Below, piece after piece: positions 55,740 through 64,000 of a stretch of 64,000 nt of DNA. Origin of the DNA: Deroplatys truncata (taxonomy: Eukaryota; Arthropoda; Insecta; Mantodea; Mantidae); the NCBI GenBank assembly GCA_030765065.1, contig CM060990.1, positions 665,272,618-665,336,617 on the forward strand, read 5' to 3'. A program made the position numbers and the translations under genes. The notes beneath the pieces were generated by a model. That model was not told the DNA's origin. It did not search any database and saw only the letters and a program-made list of their open reading frames with translations. The stretch's first letter is position 1, and the number at the start of each line of letters is the position of its first letter.

Positions 55740-56652
55740 ACTTTCTCTACTACGTATAGTAAGTAGGGGAAGTATTGTATTCCACCCAAAAATTCGATAC
55801 CGAGATTTCACCGGAAATACATGTCTTGAGATCCCCTGAATCCAAAAAAAGCATTTTTGGAAACATGTCCGTGTGTGTGTCTGTCTGTCTGTGTGTGTGT
55901 CTGTCTGTGAACAGCATAACTCAGAAACGAACAGTCGGATAAACACCAAACTTGGTATTTAGGTTCAGTATCTTCCAAGGATGCGACAAGAAGGTTTTCA
56001 AGAAAATCCCCCCACCCTAGATTACCCTTTACATGGAAGATTTTTCAAAAAGTTAAATTTTTTCAAAAATGGCTCATACGGTTTTGATTAAAATATCATA
56101 TGTTTAAGATAATTTGATGACAAATAAAATGTATATCTTGAATTTCCTGGGAATGTCTCCAAAAAGTATTCTACATTGTGAACGACTTTTGCATAACTGG
56201 TAAACCATAAGAGATAGACAAAATTTTACTGCACAAAAAATGTAAATCGCGCTAAAATACACAATTTATGTCATATACATTTTTTTTGTTGAGTAAACCA
56301 TTTTCGAGATATTGCTTGTTATTCCCTTAAATTTTTCAATACTTATTTTCTCAAATGGGAATTCGTTATTCATTTTTTTGTCTTGGATATGCAAAGAGTA
56401 TTAATCTGTGGGAAAGGGAATGGTGCTGCACCTAGCAACCACCTATTAAGAGATATGTATGTGCTTAAAGGCTACTGTATTTCCAAATTGCCCTTGTAAA
56501 TATATATTCTCCTTACATCTACAAGAAAATTAGCAATAAGATAGAGTCTGCAAATGTTTATCTCGATTAACATGAAGTAGGTGGAGAATAAGCGTTTGTA
56601 TAAATAGTTTATACAAGAGTAGAAAAAGTCATGTGAGTGTAACACATCAGAT
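55740..56652 (+). repeat. Rep1, full-length copy
   Basis: ACTTTCTCTACTACGTATAG to GTAACACATCAGATT, about 913 bp, preceded by a T-run and followed by TTTTTT. Its microsatellite is a GTGT/CTGT mix (55870-55908). Confidence 0.9.
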
Positions 56653-57053
56653 TTTTTGCAAATATTTAGGAGTTTGTTTTCACAAGCTTTGCTTTGAACC
56701 GCTTTTCCTGTGAATGGGATTTTCTAGTATAAAAGACCCGTTTTTTTCGGAAACTTTTGAAGATGGTCAAGTTAAATTATAGGATGATGAAAACGACCTT
56801 TAAGTGCTGCTGTGGATTTACTTTGGTGTTAATTCGTGATTGTGTTTCTTTAAATAAATAATTTCTAGTAAACGTTTAATCAAAAGTTAGTGTAATTAAG
56901 AAATAAATCCTATCTTCCTTAATAAACAAATTTATTTTATGGGATCTTCCGATGTATTCGTACGTTGTCGCCAGTCAGTTGTCTGCGCATGACGTCAATA
57001 CTTTGAAGCGAGTTTTATCACAAGTGCCTCTGCCAGAAGACGAGCGACAGATG
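56653..57053. other. non-coding or unknown DNA, target of solo LTR L5
   Basis: A plus frame from 56952 (MYSYVVASQLSAHDVNTLKR) is entered by the LTR at 57058 and would remain open for a further 40 codons beyond it. No family recognised. Confidence 0.3.
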
Positions 57054-57057
57054 AGTG

Positions 57058-57979
57058 TGAGAAAGGAGTATTTTATTAGCCCCACGTATGGACGGAGTAG
57101 TATCGTATTTCGAACTTGTAGTAGTTGCAACCGCACGTATAGTAAACAGTTTCCGGTAGCCTTCGCCCCAAATGTACTTACAGGTGGCCTTTGCCCCAAG
57201 TTTAAAACAAATATTAACTTTGTAATTTAACTGTTTCTTTAAATATTATATATTTATGTTTGCCTCGGCTGCGTCAGTATTTGTTAGAGACACGTTTCTC
57301 TTAGCAGGGTTTTGGTGCGACAAGAATGTAGGCTTACACAGATTATAATTTTACTTCACTCCTTTTATCAATACTTGATACGATTTAAATAACACTTCAT
57401 TGATATAGAGAGCTGTGAGATTCTTTTATGAATTACTTGCACATTTTAGCACGTAAACTATTTTTCGTCTTACACGAATACGTATTAAATATCTCAAGGG
57501 CACATCTCGCGTCCGGTTAGGAACACTGTTTGCAGGCAACTGACAAGATTTCTAGCGCCTAAACTTGTAAATTTCTGTATTTCAAGTCTCTGATTGGCTA
57601 ATCCTACTCCAATAGAATACCTTCATTTGACTAAAGCTTTTACTGGTTGTTGATTGGCTATTTTATAAACTGCCACTAAAATTACATTATTGTTACACAA
57701 GAATCACAAGTAGTACTGTTAAACTTTCTTACTCATTATTGACTCAAGGTTACCTCATTGTTAGCAACTTTTAACTTATTATTCTCACAGTTCCTGCATT
57801 ATTAAATTACGTAATATATTCACATAACATTATTACACATGGATACAATAATATAAACATATTTAATGACTGTTGCATACATTTTACAAATTATTACATA
57901 TTGCTTTAAGGCGGGCTGTTATTGAATTTATATTTTATATAATTAGACTGAAATCATTTGTGTTAAAAATACTGCCTCA
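57058..57979 (-). repeat. solo LTR (L5), complete, 4-bp target duplication
   Basis: AGTG occurs at 57054-57057 and 57980-57983. The minus strand runs TGAGGCAGTATTTTTAACAC to CTCCTTTCTCA. ATTGGCTAATCCTACTCCAAT and TTGATTGGCTATTTTATAAA hold CCAAT-type boxes; poly(A) signals follow. Near the 3' end are two primer-site-like blocks (57079-57096 and about 57130). Confidence 0.9.
57079..57096 (-). promoter_or_regulatory. tRNA-Lys primer-binding-site-like block within LTR L5
   Basis: Minus strand CCGTCCATACGTGGGGC; about 20 bp inside the 3' end of the LTR, as in L1. Confidence 0.55.
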
Positions 57980-57983
57980 AGTG

Positions 57984-58551
57984 GAAGCGGTGGATGTCAA
58001 CAGTTTCGATATCACCTTAGTGAAATGGGACTTGTATCGTACTTTTCCAGTATATATAATTTCCAGGCAGTTTATTTCCATAATACAAGCAGTTTGGATA
58101 CGGTCAAATAAAGTTAACAAATAAAGGTTTAATATATTTAATTATATTTCTTTATTAAACGTTTCCCTGAATTGATGTTCACAACAATTCAAAACTATCA
58201 AATGTCGAACTCGCAAGGCTTTCTCTACCCATTATAACCTCACTTTGTATTCCTGTAAACGTTATTTTTTTTACGTTTGCTACTTACTAGAAGTAGTGAC
58301 GAATTTTAGCTTGTTTGCATGAATGATATGGAAATGATATGGTAAGCCAGTTTTTGTTACTAAAGAACAAAAAGCTATTTGATACAGATTGACATTCAAT
58401 CTAGGAATACCTGGAGAGGTAATAACAAATAAAAAAAAAGTCTAATGCTGCAGAATATTATAATTGAATTGAATATATGACCTAATGCTTCAACGAGCTC
58501 TATATTTTTCATCTATATTAGTTTAATTTCTCTCTCTTATTCAAATTATAG
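57984..58551. other. non-coding DNA, nothing recognised
   Basis: AT-rich; no element ends. Confidence 0.4.
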
Positions 58552-58900
58552 AATCTTCATGGAAAATAGAAGAGTTCAAAGGCTATTCAAAGGAAATTTA
58601 AGATATACGTGTTATGAGCCATGCAAATATATTAAACATACGATATTTTAATCAAAATCGTTGGTACCGGTTTTGAGAAAATATAAGGGTAGTTTGGGGT
58701 AAGGTATTACCTTGAGATTCTTGGTATGGTTAAGCAGTTTCTGACTGAAATATTAAATTTGATACGAGTTTATCCAATTCTTTGTTTTTGAGTTATACGC
58801 TTCAGACACACGTGGATCTTTTCTGAATTTGTTTCTGTTTATTGGTTCAGAGGACCTCAAAAGTTGTATTTCTCTGAAATTTTGATAGGTGTTGACTACC
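58552..58900 (-). repeat. Rep1 fragment, diverged
   Basis: Antisense order GAATCTTCATGGAAAATAGA, GATATTTTAATCAAAATCGT, TTGTTTTTGAGTTATACG and CAGAGGACCTCAAAAG. Confidence 0.7.
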
Positions 58901-59367
58901 AGATTTAGGTAAAAAAATTAGATGCATTAACGAAACTGTCATTTCCTTCTCACAACGTGTTCAGAATTCGCAAAACCTGCATGCCATTTTTTGCCTTTGA
59001 AAACAAAATATTATTATTAGCATTGGAGAAGACTGTCCTAATCCGTAAACTGAAATGAGGGAGGGATTAATATACATATAATCTCAAAAAGGGTATATAT
59101 ATATATTATTGAAATGTGCATTAGAATATTTTTTACGAAATTTATAAGTAGAAAAGTACTGGCAGCATATTCAGTATAGATAAACAACTCGGTCGGAATT
59201 AAAATAACCAGTAAATATGTTCATATTAATTGCCCTTGCCACCTTCAAGCCAGTAGGGGGCATTGGAGGCTATCAGCTGATTGTTTTATGCGAAGCGTAG
59301 GGCAGGGCGCATTAGTGCTTATAGTACCACTTGAATATGTTTGGACATCACCTTCTCCTTCGTAAGG
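58901..59367. other. non-coding DNA, nothing recognised
   Basis: Between a Rep1 fragment and the foldback MITE; a short AT run at 59096-59106. Confidence 0.4.
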
Positions 59368-59369
59368 TA

Positions 59370-60063
59370 AGAGGCTCGTCCAATAAGTAAGTTTCCCTAT
59401 TTTATAAAAAAACGTTACACACAATTTATCATGTTGAATTAATTTTATTTATATTGTACAATCCTTCTGTTACTTTTCTACATAATCAACATGTTTTTCC
59501 AATCATTTTTGGAGACGAGACACAAGTTTTTCCAAGCCAGCGTTTTACCAAGTCGGATCCTGTGCTCGTAACCAGCTGTTTATTTCTGATTGATCTTCAT
59601 CACGGTGTTAATGTGCTTACCTCCATGATGACCTTTGAGTCAGGGGAACACGTGAAAATCACTTGGGAAAAGATATGGTGAATATGGAGGATGCGAGAAA
59701 ACTTCCCAGTTGAATCTTCTGAGCTACGCCTGGGTCAAGATTCAACTTGGAAGTTTTCTCGTATTCACCGGAGCTTGCCCCAAGTGATTTTCACATGTTC
59801 CTCCAACTCAAAGATAAGCACTTTTAACACCGATGATGAAGTCAAATCAGTGAACAGCTGGCTACTAGCACAGGACCCGACCTGGTACAACACTGGTTTG
59901 GAAAAACTTGTGTCACGTCCCCAAAAATGCTTGGAAAATTATGTTGACTATGTAGAAAGGTAACAGAAGGATTTTACAATATAAATAAAATTAATGCAAC
60001 ATGATCAATTGTGTGTAATGTTTTTTTATAAAATAGAGAATCTTACTTATTGGACGCCCTTCG
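59370..60063. mobile_element. foldback mariner-derived MITE with arms of about 300 bp
   Basis: Ends AGAGGCTCGTCCAATAAG and, from the right, CGAAGGGCGTCCAATAAG, with TA at 59368-59369 and 60064-60065. Almost the whole element is one inverted repeat with a short centre near 59710-59750; both arms derive from the 3' end of a mariner transposase gene. Confidence 0.9.
59770..59963 (+). pseudogene. mariner transposase C-terminal relic in the right arm
   Basis: The plus strand frame reads FNTDDEVKSVNSWLLAQDPT, then WYNTGLEKLVSRPQKCLENY and VDYVER before a stop. This is the standard C-terminus of mariner transposases (the 'GIEKLVxRxxKCL...GDYVEK' pattern). The left arm carries the same segment in antisense. 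All catalytic residues are absent, so the copy depends on a helper. Confidence 0.85.
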
Positions 60064-60065
60064 TA

Positions 60066-60463
60066 TATCAGGGTGATGGATTCATGGTGAAGTCCTCTGA
60101 ATTTAAAGTTCCTATGTGATTAATTTACTAAATTGTATATTAATTCCATGCATCTCATTACTCACAGGATATATGATTTGCCACTTCTTTATATTTGGAT
60201 AAAAGAAGTCCTTAAAGTTAGCTAACGTGCAAGTTCGGAAATCAGGAATCACCTTTCCTGAGCTTCAGAGAAAGCACTAGATGTCATTCAATGACTCCCA
60301 TGGGCTTAAGAAATGATACAGTAAAACCACGCTGATTATTTTCACATATATCAAACTTCTTAGTCATACTGCGTATAATGCCAGTATTTTTTCTTATAAC
60401 CCTTGAGAACTTCAAGATTACTCTTAAATCAAGTGAAAATGCAAAGTTTGAATATGTATACTG
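60066..60463. other. non-coding DNA, nothing recognised
   Basis: An 83-codon minus frame (60284-60535) overlaps repeat G and has no known motif. Confidence 0.35.
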
Positions 60464-60870
60464 GTCCATAATGGAACGGAACTGTTGATGTTGGTACTGG
60501 CAAAATCTAGCCCCACTCCCTACCAGTGTGACCACCTCTGTTTTTCGAGCATAGTTCTAGCCACTTTATTGGCAGGGTATTTTACCTCCCCCAAAGTATG
60601 GCCGAACTTGTTGAAGACTAGCATTACAACTTAAACCTTATATTTTCATTCCTAAACTGCCATTTTCTTAATGCCGGATTTCTTATTGCCGTTTAGTAGC
60701 AGCAACAACTTAACCTTCGTCTCCATGTCGCTGATGAAAGCTCTCTTATATGTAAATGTCGTAGTTTTTGTTAAGTTTAACCTCGTATGCAAATAATTCT
60801 TCACCCGTTCCTGTAGAAGGCGCAATGAAATTGTAACTGGTTTTACCTCTCCTTGTGTACCAATTGTAGC
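60464..60870 (+). repeat. repeat G, copy 2 (empty site)
   Basis: CCATAATGGAACGGAACTG, AATCTAGCCCCACTCCC and CCAAAGTATGGCCGAAC match copy 1. At about 60550-60562 the sequence CATAGTTCTAGCC spans the point where copy 1 carries a mariner-type element. Confidence 0.75.
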
Positions 60871-62216
60871 CAAACTCTTATCCAAAGCACCTCTTATTTT
60901 CACATAGATTATAAACATCGTTCATTGATTAGTTTGTATGCCCCTGAATTGTTTTTCACGCGTCACATAGAGAACTGATACCGACTGGGTGGAGTCAAAA
61001 GTTGGTTACCTGAAGGTGGAAAACTTAAGGACAGAGATACGCTATGGCGATCTGGGGGAATGGGCCACCTTTTTAGTATGACAGTGTACGTTCATCTAAG
61101 TTACTTCTTTAAGTCACTTTTGCTTATTAGCAACTGAGAATCTAGTTTTTTAAAACCTATGTGCTTGCACTATTTAGTTTTGGAGGAAAGGTTCATCTAG
61201 CGTACGAGTATCTACCATCCTTCTTACATGAGAATATTTCTAGTTTAAAGAACGTATGGTGACGTCAATAATATTCCAGTCTTCAGACCCAACCCATCCG
61301 CTCCTAGTTACAAAATTATTTTCTTCCGGGCTTTGAGGCCATGATCCACTGGCGTGAGTAAATGTTTTGTCCCGCTCTCTGGTAAATATCGTCAGAATCG
61401 TATATTTTGCAGTTGTTTCTCAAAGTCCATTATAATTTACTTACCCGACATTTGTAATTTTAAAATACCTAGGTATTTTTCTTCTTCTTCCCTACAAGTA
61501 TGAGGCACTTACTACCTTTTACGAGACTCTTGAAAATGTGCCTGGATATTACAGACCTGGGAGTAAATAACATCTGGCTCGTAACCCTCTAGCGACACGG
61601 CGCGATGGAACTGACGCCTTCTCGTTGCTTAGGATTTTACGGCTAACGTATGAAAACTATTAAATTTAGAAAATAAATTCTTTAACATTTCTTTCTCCAA
61701 TTCATTCTTAGAATAAGTCCTGCAGAAATAGTTTGCAGCTTCATTGGCAAAAGCCATAAAACGTAAAATGAAATATAAAAGTTTAGGGGAATACACTACT
61801 ATATATGTTTTTTCTTCCCACCGTGCAATCTCAGAAAGTGAATAGGAGTCATTCATTAGCATCCATATTGATGGATGTCAGAGTATAAGTTCCAATGTAT
61901 CTTTTGGTATTCGGTCATACAGGAATTTTGGTATACATAAGTCGAGTTTCATTTTTGAAATCTTATGCTGTGATTCTTTGAAAATGACAAATTCTAATAT
62001 CTATTTTAAAAGTAGTTGCTGCTTAAGGTTTAAAATAATCAACCACCGTAATAAATGTATGTCACTAGTAACGTCAACAGCAGTTTTATATCTGGAAAAA
62101 AAAAACACGAAAGTGTTTTTCATATACTGCTCTTTTTCTTCACTTACATTTCAGTAGCCTGTCGTAGGTTTGCGAATGTTTTCGCATTATTTTGTAAAAA
62201 AAGCTTTAAGTAATAT
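60871..62216. other. non-coding DNA, nothing recognised
   Basis: No repeats or element ends noticed; short frames only. Confidence 0.4.
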
Positions 62217-62560
62217 TCAATATTTAGGGACGCTCCTATAAAACAGACTACGTACAGTTATATTGCCTGAGATTTTGAAGGACGCTACATTTGCTGCAGT
62301 AAATGGATGTGGTCCAAACATGATGGTCCCCACTACATTGTTCTCATGGTCATATTTTGGTAAATGGATGGGAAGAAGGGGTCTAATTGCTTGGCCACTT
62401 CGTTCTGCAAACCAGTGGATGAGTACGTTCTTTGGGATCACGCAAATATTCTGGGGTATGAAGCCTCCGTGGACACTGCAAGGAACAATAATAATTTGAC
62501 AGTCAAAGCAGGTCACATGTTCGTACACTTTCGACGTTCGCTGTTAAGAATGTAGTGCAT
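62217..62560 (+). pseudogene. IS630-type transposase, middle fragment
   Basis: Reading across frames on the plus strand, the order is RLRTVILPEILKDATFA, a decayed second-Asp motif around GPNMMVPTTLF, then the well preserved GKWMGRRGLIAWPLRS, which in the family precedes SPDLTP and the third Asp. The third-Asp motif is lost to a frameshift (next frame VDEYVLWDHANILG). Both ends of the protein are missing, and I did not find paired inverted repeats around it. It belongs to the same broad group as the other IS630-type relics, but is a separate lineage. Confidence 0.72.
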
Positions 62561-62770
62561 GGATCGAGCTGGGTAGTGCCATGTTGAGTATTTCAGTGTT
62601 CAATTATATATAAATATGTAATTTTTTCTAATATGCTTACCAGGTTATGTCAAAACATGTACATGTAAATGTAAATAAAGGGATAGGAAAAACTCAACAA
62701 AACATTAGTTACTACCTGGATTCATGTAGCCCCTCTGAAAATGGAAAAATTATTGAAAAGCGGACATGGA

Positions 62771-63061
62771 AAAATTAAATTGAGTTTCATTTATGGACGC
62801 CCTTTTAACTACAATGGTCCTTGGTGTCCCATTCTATATTGGGTGTGAAAGATCGGTAATTTTGCTCAGGGGCCTCTTTATCAGGTTCTATTACGTGCTG
62901 TAAATCTAAGACATGGGACCACCGGCTTTACTTCCCTTCCGAAGGAAGCCATGCCAAGAAATTTTACTCCCGAAAAAATCAATCGCCTCCGCCGGGTTTG
63001 AACCCGCGACCTTGGGAACTAGATGCTAGCACGGTACCACTAGTCCACGGAGGACGACTAT
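62771..63061 (-). repeat. SINE-A copy 7, complete
   Basis: Target duplication GGACATGGA at 62762-62770 and 63062-63070. Minus strand: head GTCGTCCTCCGTGGACTAGT, box B CGGGTTCAAACCCGGC, tail CTCAATTTAATTTTT. Confidence 0.92.
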
Positions 63062-63270
63062 GGACATGGATGTAAACGCTTTCAAGGTTATTAGAATTGT
63101 ACTGGAGCGTTGCCGAATACGAATTTATTAGCAAAAGCTGTTCCAATTTATACCAACTGTCACACTTAAAAGGTCACAAACTCACTGGAGCACCCTATAT
63201 AGTAGGTTAGGAAGTGATATGAAAGACGGCATAAACAGAAATTTTAACAGGAAATAATGTTAAAGATACC

Positions 63271-63775
63271 GGGTGGGATGACTCGGCGGGTAACGTCTGT
63301 GGCTCGCATTCAGGAAGTCCCGGGGTCAAGCCCCCGGGGCCGAACAATCTGACCGAAAGTTTTTTTCACGGTTTTCACCGGTCGCTAGGCGAATGCTGGG
63401 TTGGATAATTTGATCCGCGAACTTTCCTTCCATCTCTTTCTTCACTCCATTTCATTCTCTTCTTCTTCACCACCATATTTTTTTTTCAATTACAATGGGT
63501 ATAAATCTATGATTTGCCCAACAAATTTCTGAACATTGACCATAAACTACTCCAGGACGATTAAATCAAAATGTTGCTTGATTTAATCTTCCTGGGGTAG
63601 CATCAGCTTTAACCCTAATTCCTAGAATTGTTCATGAATGAATTACATCTTCTGATGTGATGTTATGCTCCAAAGTTTGCTTGTTCCTAGACAGGCTACT
63701 GACCAAAGGCATTGGCTTATGTCTTTGGGTTGTGTCAGTCCTGCAAAGAGGAGGTTAATGCGAAGATGAATATTA
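63271..63775 (+). repeat. SINE-D, copy 2, interrupted by mitochondrial DNA
   Basis: Head GGGTGGGATGACTCGGCGGG, box B CGGGGTCAAGCCCCCGG, body GGTCGCTAGGCGAATGCTGG and TTTGATCCGCGAACTTTCC up to TTCTTCACCACCATA. The last part (CTGCAAAGAGGAGGTTAATG) lies beyond the cox2 fragment. Confidence 0.78.
63485..63687 (-). pseudogene. cox2: NUMT: mitochondrial cytochrome c oxidase subunit II fragment
   Basis: The minus strand encodes the C-terminal CuA domain of COX2: TSEDVIHSWTI, a scrambled PSLG stretch, VKADATPGRLNQ, an ATFWFNRPGV stretch, [19 protein letters not shown]. The CuA ligands are all there (His in HSW, Cys-Glu-Cys in QCSEIC, His in ANHS, Met in SFMP). Two Trp codons are TGA (63632-63634 and 63566-63568), the Ser of ANHS is AGA and the Met of SFMP is ATA, so it reads properly only with the invertebrate mitochondrial code. 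In the nucleus it cannot be translated. Upstream of TSED the match fades (GTS at about 63679-63687 after a frame change). One Gly is replaced by Trp after SEIC. It sits within a SINE-D. Confidence 0.93.
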
Positions 63776-64000
63776 AAAATAAAGGAATTATAAGCTAACA
63801 AAGAAAAGAAACTTGACCGTATAGTTTCCTCTGTTATTTACCAGCCACCATTGATCACATAAACCTTTACAGCGTAAATACAATCATTAATGGATAGAAT
63901 CTACTTTCACGACCACTTTTTTCAATCTGTGAAGGATCATTAATGGACGTAATTTCTGTGCTGCTTTATAATACCGTCAAATAAAAAGAGATTTTGACCA

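Noticed and set aside
62217..62528. 103-codon minus frame
   Set aside because: It is the antisense of an IS630-type transposase fragment whose motifs read on the plus strand.

Overview
The window looks like a stretch of nuclear DNA from an arthropod, most likely an insect with a large, AT-rich and repeat-laden genome. The reasons are five kinds of tRNA-headed SINE plus two weaker families, relics of Tc1/mariner (IS630) transposases of the type common in insects, I/Jockey-like LINE remnants, solo LTRs, and a mitochondrial cox2 fragment that reads correctly only with the invertebrate mitochondrial code. The order cannot be fixed from the sequence. I found no intact host gene, no true tRNA, rRNA or snRNA gene and no CRISPR array; almost every open frame is short and falls in a repeat.

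The dominant sequence, about a fifth of the window, is one non-coding family here called Rep1 (about 0.83-0.95 kb when whole, longer in other copies). One end begins TCTGATGTGTTAC and the other ends GTAGAGAAAGT; both ends carry the same GTAGAGAAAGT block as a subterminal inverted repeat, a (GT)n tract lies inside, and A-runs flank the copies. '+' for Rep1 means the end ACTTTCTCTAC comes first.

Layout. 1-1.5 kb: Rep1 with an antisense Rep1 inserted in it. 1.5-4.8 kb: apparently unique DNA with a perfect heat-shock-element motif. 4.8-6.6 kb: nearly complete but broken IS630-type transposon with 282-bp inverted repeats. 7.8-11.7 kb: Rep1 broken by a hAT-like element and by an I/Jockey-type LINE that itself holds a Rep1. 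12.1-18.6 kb: two inverted copies (A and B) of an unclassified DNA transposon and a 1.8-kb tandem duplication; copy B sits in one duplicate only. 18.6-21.4 kb: two more mariner relics, one inside a SINE. 21.4-23.1 kb: Rep1 with inverted SINE-B copies. 25.6-29.9 kb: a MITE, a Rep1 carrying two SINEs and a solo LTR, and a small MITE. 30-37.8 kb: SINEs, a LINE tail and a run of Rep1 copies in alternating orientation. 38-47 kb: unique DNA, SINEs, two LTRs and a MITE. 47.5-56.7 kb: mariner relic in repeat G, and Rep1 copies carrying SINEs, a LINE RT fragment and a TTAA-flanked MITE. 57-64 kb: solo LTR, foldback MITE, second repeat G without the mariner, transposase relic, SINEs, and a cox2 NUMT inside a SINE.

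Nothing here works together as a pathway. The value of the window is stratigraphic: target duplications and two paralogous empty sites fix exact element ends and the order of insertion.
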